From the NCBI GenBank assembly GCA_006176705.1, contig QRFJ01005367.1, forward strand, positions 28,982 through 92,981: a stretch of 64,000 nucleotides of DNA, read 5' to 3'. Below, one piece after another: positions 1-12,034 of the stretch; position 1 is the stretch's first letter; the number at the start of each line of letters is the position of its first letter. This DNA is from Cocos nucifera (taxonomy: Eukaryota > Streptophyta > Magnoliopsida > Arecales > Arecaceae). A program made the translations under genes and the position numbers. The notes beneath the pieces were generated by a model, which searched no databases, was not told where the DNA came from, and saw only the letters and a list, made by a program, of their open reading frames with translations.

Positions 1-1628
1 TTAGATTTAAACCTATGAGGTCATATATATAAGAGGTCTTGATCTGATCGGATGGTTGATTAATGATTTAGAATCATTCTAAGGTTAAACAACCAATATA
101 ATTGATATTTGACCTAATGCAAGTATTGTAGGAGGATCGATTAGTAATTGGATTACTAATTTGCTCAACTTGATTGAGCCAAAGGGTTGAGATCAAGTTT
201 AATCAAATGAGATTCAATTAGCTTTGATTTGGACTTGATTGAATCACATCTAATTAGTTTATTAGATAAGCCAATTATAAGGAAGAATAATTTTCAATTG
301 AATTAGAACTTGAGTGCACCTAATTTCTAAATTAATTAAAAAATTAAATCAAAATTAAATTAAATTTAATCTAATTTAATTATATTTTTAGTTGGGTTAG
401 TAATACTATTAATTAGGTTGCATCAAGATTTATTTTAATGGGGCTAAAGATTTGGTTTGACTAGTCAAAGCATGTAGTCCTATTTAGATTAGAACTCCTC
501 TCTTGCACCACTTTCTCTTTCTCCATGCCTTTTCCATGAATTTTATCATGAAAAATATAATTTCTAGAAAGGTTCCATGCCTATGCTTGCCCCCATATCC
601 ATTTTAGATAGTTTGTGATTTGGCATTTGATCAAAACTAAGAAGTAGGGATGATCTAGACTCTATTTAATAGAGTTTGGACAAACCCAAAACTCTTATCC
701 ATTATGGCACCAATTAATCTAATTTTTTTATAATTTTTTTATGAAAGAAAGAAAATTTAATTATGCATCAAATATCTAGAATCCATGCCAAAAAAGTTTA
801 ATAAGGTGCCCAAGAGTTGGATGCCCCTATCCTTGTTCTATTTGAACTCTCTATCTAGGTATTTGACCTAGATAAGGACTCTTCTCAAACTCTCTGTTTA
901 GAGAAAGTTAAACCATAAAATTTTGAGAGATTTTATACCTAAGAGAGAGAGCTTAAGCATGGAGACTTTCAGTATATCAGAGTTGAGGTGTGGGATTTTG
1001 TAAAGGCATAATTTATTGTGTCTAGGTGAGAGGAAAGGGCCTAGAGAAGATGGGTCTTCTCTAGGGTTTTTATTTTAGATTTTCTTCTACAAATTTTTGA
1101 GAGAAGAACATAGGAAGAAGGCTTCTTCTAGATCCTTCCTTCTCCTCCTTTAATCCTTGAAGAGTTCAAGTCAATGAAGAAGGAGATTCGGCATCAACCG
1201 TCAATGAAGGATCAGCACAGTGCTAGCACACTATGCTAATTTCCAGATTGCGAGACTTCGGATTGTGATCAGGGCTTTGTGTGGACTTCTCATAGAGGTC
1301 AGACACATCTATGGCTCAAAGTGACATGCTCAGCCTCAGATTAGAAAGTGGACATCCTATTCATGAAAAAGATAATGAGATTTGATCTTAATTGCAAACT
1401 AGATCAGATCCAGTTTTTCTTATTTGATGGTGATATGATCAATATCATTATTTTATATTTTATTTATTTTTTATATTTATATGTATACTTTAATTATATC
1501 ATTAGATCCTAGATCTAAAATTTATTTACATATTTTATACATTAATTATATTAATTTTGAAGCTTCCGCTGGTCTGATTTTGAAAAAAGTTTCAAAATAC
1601 ATGCTAGAAATGCTAGATTTTTCCTTCA
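1..1628 (+). repeat. B0: 3' part of a family-B copia LTR
   Basis: This stretch aligns by eye with the 3' two thirds of the B1 LTR (3314-5819). Shared landmarks are the 'gatcggatggttgat' block near position 45 and the 'gaaggatcagcacagtgc' block near 1206. It ends in CTTCA directly before a degenerate primer-binding site, so it is a 5' LTR whose start lies left of the window. No coding content is visible. The family assignment is firm; the divergence from B1 suggests an older copy. Confidence 0.75.
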
Positions 1629-1630
1629 AA

Positions 1631-1642
1631 TGATATCAGAAC
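1631..1642 (+). other. B0 primer-binding site, degenerate
   Basis: The sequence tgatatcagaac differs at two positions from TGGTATCAGAGC, the site complementary to the 3' end of plant initiator-Met tRNA. It lies two bases after the LTR end, as in the other copies. Confidence 0.6.
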
Positions 1643-2213
1643 ATAGGTCTTTTTTATATGATTTTTTGCATGTTTAAAATCTATTATTTAGTCTAGATGT
1701 AAACTATAACCAGATATTAAATTTTAAAATAAAAATTTTATATCAGATGGACTAACTCATAAGATTGTCCTGCTGTAAGATTTATCCCTTATAGTAAAGA
1801 GGTTGTCCTAGTACGTGCTGATCTAAAATTCTAATCATAAGATTTTAGATTAAATCCAAAAAATTTTATGATTTATTTAAAAATATTTTAATCTAATTTT
1901 TGTGATCATAAATATATTAGATCTGATCTAAGATGATTCATGATCATTTGAAATTAAAATTATTTCAAATAGATGAACATAATCATGAATATGATTAGAA
2001 TAGATCTAAAGTAGATTCATATTTATATTATTTATTATTTGCATATTGATTATGAATCAAACATGCAACTTGGTTGGCAAAATCATGTTGTAAAAATATT
2101 TTACAAATATAAAAATTATTTTTGAAATGCCAAACCCCAATCCTCTATTGAAAATCAAGTAGGGTTAAAGCATGCATTTTCAAACTTTTTTTGAATTAAA
2201 TAGAGATAGAAGT
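1643..2213 (+). mobile_element. B0 internal leader fragment
   Basis: This is non-coding leader of a family-B copia element. It contains the 'ttgtcctgctgtaag...' repeat near 1768 that also occurs at 5957, 6127 and 48747 in other B leaders. It loses similarity to the B1 and B2 leaders at about 2150-2213, and gag is never reached. The right boundary is approximate. Confidence 0.5.
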
Positions 2214-3313
2214 TAAAATTAATGTACTATTAATTCTACACATTCTATGATCAAATCATAAAACCTTACTTAGGATCTAAACGTACTAATATCTTATGAA
2301 AAATTTAAATACGATCGATCCGCAAATCATATTCACTGATCGACTTGTGTTCAAAACAAAATACTTATGCACGGATAGATGATCTCTATGATCCAAATCT
2401 ATTAAAAGAATCCCTCACATTACACTATAGCTGCACACCTATCTGAGCTCTACAGTTGGTCCACACAGAGCTCTTGGTCCCAACCAGCTCCATTGGAGTG
2501 CTAGATCCTCGTCGGGGCCTTTAATGGCAGATCACGATTGATCCAATCGATCACTTTCTTTCTGATCTTCTAGATGCTCCAAAAAATTAGAAGATGGACT
2601 TTGAAGGATGATGAGGTGGTGTATCAAATTTGCTGGCGATCGGGCACTCATTGCACTTAATCTCTCCACCCGAACCCTGAGTCCCAACTCTAGGGTTTTG
2701 CACACACCAAAAACCCTGATATCCAAAATCACTCTCACGCCAACTTCCTTCTGAATGTTCTCATGAAACAAAATTTCATGGGTAGAGGGACTCTCCCTCT
2801 ACCTATGCCCACCCTTTTGAGTTTTTTAAATGAGCAACAAGAAAAACAAAAAATTTAGAAGTGTAGCATGCGGGAAGAATAGAGTGGCGCTGGACTCTTC
2901 TCACTTTTACTCTAAAATTTCTCATGCCCAAAACCAGTGACCCAACACTTTGGAATTCATACCTCAAAAACTTCTCTCACTTCCATGCACACACAAAAAA
3001 ATTCACCCTTTTATTGGCATGATTTCAATGGAAAAATAGCATGGAAGAGATAAGGGTTGGAGATTAGATTTGTTGCAACCTCTAGCCATAATACTTGAAT
3101 TCAAAATTCAAGAGGAGTCTTATCCATTTCCAATGCTCCTATTAGGTGGGTGATGAGCAAAAGGACTCTCCATCTGTCTGGAAAAAAATGCTACAAAAAA
3201 ATACAACAAAACTAGATAGTGTCAGGGAATGGATAAGAAAGAGGATTTAGAGGGCCAACAAGCTTACTTGAATTCAAAATTCAAGTAAATCTCATCTGAT
3301 CCAATGCATAGAT
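2214..3313 (-). repeat. Left part of minus-strand B-like LTR (C), tentative
   Basis: There is no coding signal here. I infer that it is the R-U5 side of the minus-strand LTR that resumes at 43541, because B1 sits exactly between them and the two pieces add up to about 2.6 kb, the size of a B-type LTR. The flanks TAGAT (3309-3313) and TGGAC (43541-43545) would be a target duplication differing by two transitions. Direct similarity to other B LTRs is weak in this part, and the left boundary is not resolved. It also holds two near-identical copies of 'gaattcaaaattcaag' (3099 and 3270). Confidence 0.4.
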
Positions 3314-5819
3314 TGTTGGAAAATTTATCCCAAAGTCAATCGTCAGCCTATTGATGATTGAGCTACATTATATTTTTTTTTAATATATTAATAAATAAAA
3401 TTTATTTTTGATATTTTTTCATCATAAAGTATTCATCTTCGATTGAACTCCAGTATTATGATGAAGTCCTTAGGACTATTTACCTTTAATAAAGAATGAA
3501 TTTATCAATTAGTCCTTAAATTTGTTCATGATCAAATGATAGGTTGTTAATTAGGATGATAGTGTCTATTGAGCATAGGTCATTGTATGCTATATAGATT
3601 GGTTGTCCTCTTAACCAAGGAGTATGGAGACACTGGTGTGGCCTAAAGGTGAGATGTATGGGTACATCATCATTGAACGTGACCAACTCCAGAGCATTCA
3701 GCTGTCAAGAATATCTCTGATGGGATATAGGTATAAGTATCCCTTAGACATAAGATCACCTCAGTGATTTGCAAGTGAGTACTATGCCTTGGTACCAAAC
3801 TAATTGAATTTTTAATTCAGTAACGAAAGACTTTTGGGCACAATCAAGTACTAACAAAGTCAGAGTGTGATCAAGATAAAATTGATCACTCCAAGAGCTG
3901 GAGAAAAATATATCACTATATTTCATTATAGCAAAATATTGACCAGGATAATCCATCAAATGGATTTGATATTTTGAAAAATAATGTGGACAACCTTATC
4001 AGAGTTGACAATTAAACTCTGAGGTATCCTATGAACATATTAGTCAAGAAGATGAATTATATGAAAACTATATCTGTATGGTTCCTAAGGATGCTGTTCT
4101 ACACATTCGACCTATCCGATCATTGGGTACCATTACTAGATGGTCACTTTGATTAGTACAAGAATTTTATCTTATGCTACTAGCTAAGTTTGGATGTATA
4201 AGGTCACATACATTAGAGTTCATGATCCAATCAGATGGTTGACCAATGATTAAGAATCGTTCTAGGGTTAAATGATCAATATGATTGATGTTTAATCTAG
4301 TGCAAGTACTGCAGGAGGATCGATTAGCAATTAGATTGCTAATTGATTTAATTTGATTAAGTCAGAGGGCTAAGATTATGTCTAATTAAATATAATTTAA
4401 TTAAATTTAGTTTGTACTTAATTGGATCAAAAGTTTAATTAGTTTATTGGATAAGCCAAGTGCAAGGAAGAGCTAGTCCTAGTTCAACTAGGACTTGGAT
4501 CAATCTAATTTTTTAATTTGATTAAAAATTAAATTAAAATTAAATTTAATTTAATATAATTTAATTAAGTTATTAATTAATTTAAAATCTAATTTAATTA
4601 GATTGAATTAATTTTGATTTGATTTGATTTGAGAAACCATGTTAGACCAAGTCAAAATAAGAATCCAAGTAAGACTAGGAACTTCCCTCCTTGAGCCACC
4701 CTAGTCCCAATGCCCATTCATCACGCCCCCTATGATTTTACATGAATTCTCCATGTCCAACAAAAACCCACCACGTCGCAAAGTCCTCCTCTTTCTTTTC
4801 TATATGATAAATTCAGTGTGGACCAAGTCAAAGTAGGAATTGGTTTTGATTTCAAATTCTATGAGATAGAATTTTAGGAAATCAAAACTCTTGCTATAGT
4901 GCACCAATTCCATTCAGAGTTTTTTTAGGATTTTTATAGTTTTTAGAGAGGTTTTTGTATGACAAAACCTAGTGGTCCATAGTAGAAAAGGAGGGGGTGC
5001 CCAAGAGTTGGGCGCCCCTTGTCTTGCTCAATTTGGACATTCCTTGTCTAGGTATTTGATCTAGACAACGACTCCTCTATATCTTTCTATATAGGATAAA
5101 ATTTGGCCTAATTTTTGGATATATTGTAGACCATTGAGAGGCCTTTGGGGTATGTGAAAATTAAGAAGAAAGAGTATTGGGGCATGGGTATTGTATATAC
5201 ATCAATCTAGATGTCTAGGAGAGAGAACAAAGAAGAAGAAGAAGAAGAAGGATTCTTCTACTAAGATTTTTTCTTTGATCTCTTCCTCCTTCTTTAGAGA
5301 TTATTAAAAGATGTCTCAAGCTCAAAATCTCTTCCTCTTCCTTTTGAAAATTGAAGAGTCTAAGATTTGAAGAAGATGGTTCTAGATCGACCATCAAAGA
5401 AGGATCAACATAGTATTAGCATACTGTGCTGATTTTCAGCTTCTAGACTTCTAATCATGTTCGTGGGCTCGTGTGGATGACTCCTAGAGGACGAATGGAT
5501 GTGCAGCTTACAACGTCATCCTCAAGCTCAGATCAGCATGTTAGAACATCTAACTCACACAGGTAATAGATCTGATCTATTATTTTCATACCTGCATTAG
5601 ACGTAGTGTATTTACATGTTGATGAGATCAACATGTTTTAGTTTCTTCTTTACATTTTTAATTTTTAATTTAATAACATACCCTGATTATGTAATAGATC
5701 TTAGGTCTAGGATATTTTCTAAAATTTAAATTTAATTTTGATTAATTTTATTCTTCTTTTTTCTGATCTTGAAAAAGTTTTAAGATCTAGCCTTGAAAAC
5801 CTAGATTTGGTTCCCTTCA
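3314..5819 (+). repeat. B1 5' LTR
   Basis: It begins TGTTGG and ends CTTCA, followed at once by the PBS. A TATA-like TATATAGG lies at 5088-5095. The uninterrupted GATGG at 5375-5379 corresponds to the site where A2 inserted in the 3' LTR. A GAA/AGA-rich microsatellite lies at about 5230-5252. Confidence 0.85.
5088..5095 (+). promoter_or_regulatory. Candidate TATA box of B-family LTR
   Basis: TATATAGG is conserved in position in the 3' LTR near 22004 (tatatagg) and, inverted, in the B3 LTR near 51285. It lies downstream of the divergent U3 and upstream of the conserved 3' end of the LTR, as expected for a U3/R boundary. This is inference from position only. Confidence 0.45.
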
Positions 5820-5820
5820 A

Positions 5821-5834
5821 TTGGTATTAGAGCC
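5821..5834 (+). other. B1 primer-binding site
   Basis: The sequence ttggtattagagcc matches TGGTATCAGAGC with a single C-to-T change, and directly follows the LTR end. It is complementary to the initiator-Met tRNA 3' end, the usual copia primer. Confidence 0.8.
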
Positions 5835-7199
5835 TAGATTTTTCGTTACATGATTATTTGAGCATGTTTAGATTATTTCTTAGATTAGATCTAATTTATA
5901 ATCTTTTAATTAAATCTAAAATTAAAATTTTTGATCACACGAACTACTATAAGGTTGTCCTACTATAAGGTTTATCCCTTATAGTAAAAAGGTTATCCTA
6001 GTTCGTGTTGATCTACTTTTAATCATAAATTTATTAAATTTGATCTAATTTTATTTATATTTTAATAGATTAAAAATTATTTTAGATTTAAAAATAAAAT
6101 TTTTAGATAACACGGACTGCTATAAGGTTGTCCTGCTGTAAGGTTTATCCCTTATAGTGGAAAGATTGTCCTAGTACGTGCTGATCTAAAATATTGATCA
6201 TAAAATTTTAGATTAGATCTAAGAGATTTTATGATCTAATTAAAAATATTTTAATCTAATTTTAATCATTCATAAATATGTTAGATTTGATCTAAGATAA
6301 TTTATGATTGATTATAGTTGAAATTATTTTAATTATATGAACCTGTTTGGATTAGATCTAAAGTAGTTTCGTGCTTATTTTACTTGCATATTGATTATGA
6401 ATCAAATATATAACTTGATTGATAGAACCGTGTTGTAAAAATCTTTTACAAATATGAAATTTTTTTTTGAAAAGTCAAATCTGAACCCTTAGTCCAAAAC
6501 TTAATTAAGAATTAAGAAGTTGTTTGATTAGGATCTAGGATTGTGAATTGAAGATCCTATGAAATAAATTATACCACATTGGGTTAAATAGGTTATTGGA
6601 GATTAGGTCCATTAATTTGATTAGACCTAGGGTTAGATTAAAGAAAGGATTTAATTAGAGAATTGACTAAATCTAATCAATTGTTATCTTAGATTAGATC
6701 AAGGATTCTCTAGATCAATTACAATTATTGTAGTTGGTCAAGTCCATATCTTTAATAAGACCCAATATGGACTTGTTTCCTAGCTACGTGGTCCAGCACA
6801 AACTATTAGATTGATCTAATTGAAACTAATTAAATCAGTTGATTTCTAAGGTAAATCAGATCAATGGTCTTTAATTGGTAGCCCGCTTACCTAACCATTT
6901 TTTATGGTTTTTAAGCCAAGCTTTGATAGATCCTTCCACTGATCGAACTTTTTTGGCCTCTTGGTGAAATTTTATTTTGATCGGATCACTTGACTAATCA
7001 ATCTAACCCATGTTAGCTAGGTAAATCAGTTTGACTGATTTAGGTGCATACCATTGTTCTTAGTGATTATCATTTTGGTCCAAGTTTCTTTTTGAATGTT
7101 ATTTTTGTAGGCCTTCTAGCCAAAAATGATTATGAAATATCAATAAAAATGTAAATTTATAATATCATTATGAATGGTGTTATTATTTTCTATGGACAT
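5835..7199 (+). mobile_element. B1 leader, non-coding
   Basis: Leader between the PBS and the first recognisable pol codons. It carries two copies, about 175 bp apart (5945-6015 and 6117-6190), of a repeat containing 'aggttgtcctgctgtaagg'. A splice-donor-like CTAAG|GTAAAT lies at 6846-6856 and a pyrimidine-rich acceptor-like 'atttttgtag' ends at 7110. Gag and protease would be expected downstream but are absent, so a deletion joins the leader to the pre-integrase region at about 7110-7200. Confidence 0.6.
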
Positions 7200-8752
7200 T
7201 TGAATAATGGTGTGCATATGCTATCATAACCTGTTAATGTAGTCTATTCAACTGGCAAGCATTCTAGATTAGATAGTATGTCAGATATCTATTTATGGCA
7301 CTATAAGCTAGGTCATATAAACAAGAACAAAATAAATAGATTAATTCAAGAGAAAATCCTCGAAGTTAGTGATAGTGAATTACTTTCAACTTGTGAGTCC
7401 TGCCTTCTTGGTAAAATAACTAAGTCATCTTTTACTGAAAAAGGTGAAAAAGCCACTAAGCTCTGAGGTCTAGTACATACTGATGTATGTGGACCAATGA
7501 GCACAAGTGCCAAAGGTGGATATTTCTACTTCATTACTTTCATAGATGATCTATCCAGATATGGATATGTCTATCTGATGAAATACAAGTTGGATTCATT
7601 TGAAATATTCAAATAATTTTGAAGTGAAGTAGAAAAATAAATTGGAAAGAGTATCTAAACTCTTCAATCTGACTGAGGAGGGAAATATCTTTCTAGTGAG
7701 TTTCTCACATATCTAGGAGAGAATGGGATTCTCTCTCAATGGAGTCCTCTAGGAACACCATACAATAATGGTGTGTCTGAAAGGAGAAATCGATTTCTAT
7801 TAGACATGGTCCAATCCATGATGAGTTTTACCAGCTTGTTGATATCCTTCTAGGAATATGCTCTCGTATCAACTTGTTATCTGTTCAATAGGATTTCAAG
7901 TAAGTCTATAGTTAAGACTCCATATGAGATACGGACAGGACGTAAGCCAGCACTTTCATACCTTAGGATTTGAGGGTGTCTGACTTATGTCAAATGGTTA
8001 GTTACAGATAAACTTGGACCTAGGTTTGACAAATGCAAGTTTATAGGGTAGCCAAAAGAGACCAAAGAAAACTATTTCTACCATGCTGATGAACAAAAGG
8101 TGTTCGTCAATCTTAAGGCAATATTTTTAGAAAAGAGGTTTCTTGGTGAAGGAGCTATTGCCTTTAAGATTGATCTTGATGAAATTCAGCAGATAGAAAA
8201 ATCAACACCTATAGCTGAACCTGAGTTGAATTTGATTAGATCAGATCCAGAGCCAAGTGTACCTGCATCATTAAGGCGATCCAGTAGAGTACCACATCAT
8301 TCAAATAGATACTATGATTTCTTGGTCCAAGATGGTGATCCCATCAAAGTCGATAAGAATGATAAGGATTCGATCACTTATATGGATGCTATGTAGAGAT
8401 CCAATTCTAAGAAATAGCTTGAGGTCATGAAATTCGAAATGAAGTCCATGAAGGTCAACAATGTGTGCACATTGATTGGCCCAACCGAAGGGATTAAATC
8501 CATTGGATGTAAATGGGTCTTCAAAAGAAAAAGTAGCACAAACAAAAAGGTGGAGACCTATAAAGCCCATCTGGTTGCCAAGAGATATAATCATCATTAT
8601 GGTATTGACTTTGATGAGACCTTCTTTCCTTTGGTAATGCTCAAGTTCATTCGGATAATGTTTGCAATAGCTGTCTATCTAGACTATGAGATTTGACAGA
8701 TGGATTTATAGACAACTTTCCTAAACGAAGAGCTGACTGAAGAGATGTATAT
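7200..8752 (+). pseudogene. B1 pol pseudogene, part 1: integrase and start of RT
   Basis: Part of a copia polyprotein. In order: a pre-integrase HHCC zinc-binding region (about 7275-7430; visible are LWHYKLGHI and CESCLLGK), the integrase core (HTDVCGP near 7477, FITFIDDLSRYGY near 7530, and the glutamate in SERRNR near 7780), a proline/serine linker, and the start of the RVT_2 reverse transcriptase (GCKWVFKRK near 8505). Many in-frame stops interrupt it, including TGA for a likely CGA near 7463. The frame runs into the A1 insertion at 8753 and resumes at 19037 with matching residues (..EMYI then QPKKF..). Gag and protease are missing upstream. Not functional. Confidence 0.85.
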
Positions 8753-10075
8753 TGTTAGATATATGTGCCCTAGAAGCCAGAATTGGCTAACACTTGTAAT
8801 ACACTTCTAGGGGTAAAATTATAATTTTAACTAAAATCAATAAAATGGGTTATTTTCTATCACATATGTGTATTTAGTGTCTGTGATACATCCTTTGAGT
8901 TAATGATAATGATAATTCATATTTTCAAGAGTTGAAAATTTAAGACATGAATAATCATTATTAACTCATAAAATGCTCCCGACCATAGGATCATCATGAG
9001 GATGGTGATTGATCCAGAAGGTTGGTATACAATCGCTTCTCTTTAGTAGATGAGTCTTGAATCTATGGTGTGGAGACACCGGAGTAAGAGTACAGATACT
9101 TATTAGAGAATGAGGGTACTGAGCGTGACCATCTCGAGTAGTCATTAGGAAGTCTACCTTCTCGTCAATGACTGACTCGATGCTGTAGTGGTATGTCTGG
9201 TTCTTTGACCTGAGGTGCATCGGTAGTTCACCTTGAGGGTGTTATAGTTTGACTACACCATAACTCGGTCTCCTAGCCATTCGGAACCCTGAGGTGTATG
9301 TTGGCTATAGCATGTTCATTGTAGGAACTGGATTGCATCAAGATGAAATCTATCTACCTCGGTGGTAGAGGAGCAGCCCTATGATGATCATGAGAATCAA
9401 GTCCAGAAGCCCATGGCCATGGTAGAGTGAAATAATAGAAAGAGTTTCTATTTAGCTTTTCACATCGGACTTGAATTGAATGATTACATCATATGATAGA
9501 GACTAGGGTTTGACGAGTTCACCTTAACCCTAATCTGATCGGGGCTCAAGATAGAAGAACTTAATCACATAGGTAGCTACACCAAGAGGTTCGCATTCAG
9601 CTCTGATGGGTTGCCACCATATACTGCTAGGTGTCACTAGTGGATTTTGGGAGCAATTAGAATGATTTAGATGATCGATCATTCTAGCTGTTCGAATCAG
9701 AAGAGTTCTGATCCATCGAAAAGAGTTTCGATGATGATGATGATAGAGATCATGATATATCCCATTACCATATAGAACTGAACCTAACTGGATCACACAA
9801 ATAAGGGTTTGAATTTGTTGATCATCAATTGAACTGATCCAGTTCAATTGATCTGAATGAGATTCAATTAGGTTCAAGAAAATCGTGCTAACACTCGATT
9901 GAACCTAACGTTCTTCTTTTACTATCATAATAGTTATCCTGACTAAGCCAAAGGAGTTTGTGCTCGATCAGAGGCCTTCACTTGGTCTGACTGAAGCCTG
10001 TTCAGGTCAGAAAAGGATTGTCTTATTTTGTAAGACAATACCTATCATTTTTTATCATCTGCCATTTCTTGTCCT

Positions 10076-10134
10076 TTGACTTTGGTCAAAAGTTGACCTT
10101 TGACTGATCAAATGTTGACCATTGATACTTTGAC
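10076..10134 (+). promoter_or_regulatory. W-box array in A1 5' LTR U3 (partly decayed)
   Basis: Six intact TTGAC/GTCAA cores (starting 10076, 10085, 10093, 10100, 10115, 10130) plus two one-base-altered cores (about 10107 and 10122) form the same 8-unit array that is intact at 18094-18152. TTGAC(C/T) is the W-box bound by plant WRKY factors. The array lies about 250 bp upstream of the TATA box. Confidence 0.6.
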
Positions 10135-10386
10135 TTTTGTCCATGTGTGACACACCTATTGGAGAGCTAGTGGGGGCTTGTAGGCGCTCAGGAGTCCCTA
10201 TTGGATAAGAACTCCATCTCCTTTTTGGATTCCAATTAGACTTCTCCTAAGAACCAAGTTTGATTGGTCTTAGGCGCCATCTAAGGAGGAATCCAAGGAA
10301 CTCTATTCCCACCAATCAGATTTAGATCTGATTTCATAAAGGGTTGTGTTTGGTTGGGAAGAAGAGGAGTTGGATCATGCATAGTC

Positions 10387-10394
10387 TATAAATA
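10387..10394 (+). promoter_or_regulatory. TATA box of A1 5' LTR
   Basis: TATAAATA in the context 'gtctataaataaaaccc'. The same motif at the same place occurs in A1 3' LTR (18468-18475), both A3 LTRs and A4, so it is the likely family-A core promoter. Confidence 0.7.
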
Positions 10395-10964
10395 AAACCC
10401 TGCATCCAACTCAAAAAGCAATTTGAAAATTCCCATGCCCCAAGGCTGCCTCTCTTCTCCTCCTCTATGCCAAGTCCAACTTCTCCCTCTCCTCTTCATG
10501 CCCAAAGGAGTTTGGGATCCATGTTGGTGCAATCCAGATGAGAGAAAGGCAACAGAAAGCTGGAAGGCTGCGCTACTGCAAAGGACAACTGCTGATCTTC
10601 GAAAGGTATTTTGAAGATCCTCCAAATCAGATCCACATCTAATTTTTTGAGACATGATAGAGAAGAAGAAGATCTTTAGATCCAGCTCGAGTGAATACTG
10701 ATAGAGGCTAGGCACTTGCATGGCTAGATCCAGAACCTTCCGCTGCTTATAGGACCATCAATAGGTAATAGGATTACCCAACGTTAAGATAAATTAAATT
10801 TGATTTAATTTATCTAAATTTAGTTTAATTACTAAAATAATAAAAATTAGATTTGAACCATCCCAGATCTGATCTAGATTAAAGAAAAAAATTTTTAAAA
10901 TATATCTCTTGATCCGATCAGATCTGAACGAACCTGATTCGGAAAATCAGGATTTTCCTTCAAC

Positions 10965-10976
10965 TGGTATCAGAGC
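10965..10976 (+). other. A1 primer-binding site
   Basis: Perfect TGGTATCAGAGC, complementary to initiator-Met tRNA, two bases after the LTR end. Confidence 0.9.
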
Positions 10977-11531
10977 CAAGGTTCTAAAGTATTTAGATCT
11001 AATTTTAATTTTATTTTAATTAAAAAATAAGTGATCTTAGATGTCACATGATATGTGATCAGATCTAAAATCAGAAAAAATTAAAATTAAATGATTTGGA
11101 TCTAAGATTAGAAAATATGCATGACTAGTTCTAAAATAGAATAGTTCTATAGAATAGTCTTGCATATTTATAATTTAATTTAATTAAATCATAATTTAGA
11201 TCTATTTATTTATTATTTTTTGATATTATAATTACATAATAACATCTAAAAAATAGTAAATAAAAATTATTTAATTTTAAACATCATATGAGATATGATT
11301 GATGCATGTCTAGACTAGTTGTAGAATAGTTCTACATAGTTATCTAGATTAGAGTTTATTTTGATAAGATCAATTTAAATCTAATTTTTTATATTATTAT
11401 GAGATAAATTAGATCTAAAAATATCCATGATTCGATACATGAGATGTATGCAAAATATGCCATGATTAGATCTAATTTACATATGAGATATATGATATAG
11501 ATCTAAAACTATTTTGTAGTATCGCATGTTC

Positions 11532-11656
11532 CTGATTAAGGCATTCCTCTTGGCCGTCCGATCATAAGAACGAAGAAGGGTTTAAAGGCCCTCTCCTCCC
11601 ATCTGATGGGGTATTTTTATAATATGTAGGGATGCTGCGCATTCGTCCTTAATCAG
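11532..11656 (+). other. Conserved leader inverted repeat (A1)
   Basis: CTGATTAAGG (11532-11541) and CCTTAATCAG (11647-11656) are perfectly complementary and enclose about 105 nt. The loop holds a conserved 'ggccgtccgatca' block and a small palindrome, CCCATCTGATGGG. The same arrangement occurs in A3 (31507-31631) and, with one arm base changed, in A2. It could be a structured RNA region of the genomic transcript, such as a packaging or dimer signal. That role is inference. Confidence 0.5.
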
Positions 11657-12034
11657 AAATTCAAAACTTACTTTCTGCAAAATCCTAGATCCTGAAACCC
11701 TAGGATTTATTGTGCATATTTTATTTATGAACCCTACTTAATTAAGAATTAAGATTATAAAATATTAATTAGGTCTAAAATTGAGAATTTTAGATCTAAG
11801 ACATATTCATAATATTAGGTTTGGGCTTGGGTAGCTTAATTAGGTCTAAGCAGTTGATCAAACTGAATCAAGAGTTGGTTAGATGGGATCAACAATGCTT
11901 AAATTGATGCCTAATAGGATTAAGTCTGGGTCAAGATCGAGTCACGATCAAGCAAGACCTAGTTAGGCTCAGAGGTTAGAGTCTGGATTGTAGGCTAATC
12001 CAATTGGTTCTAACTCAACAATTTGGTGTCTAAG

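Larger units (their letters stand above)
8753..10962 (+). repeat. A1 5' LTR
   Basis: 2210 bp against 2266 bp for the 3' LTR. The shortfall is explained by one deletion after 'gggggcttgt' (about 10182), which removed the two upstream GC-rich hairpins seen at 18185-18250. An antisense ORF of 115 codons (9530-9877, minus strand) is shared with other family-A LTRs. Confidence 0.9.

Noticed and set aside
5230..5252. GAA-type microsatellite as a coding repeat
   Set aside because: Simple repeat in LTR B; not in a conserved frame.
10423..10614. Small ORFs around the family-A TATA box
   Set aside because: Overlapping frames in both directions change between LTR copies; no conserved protein.
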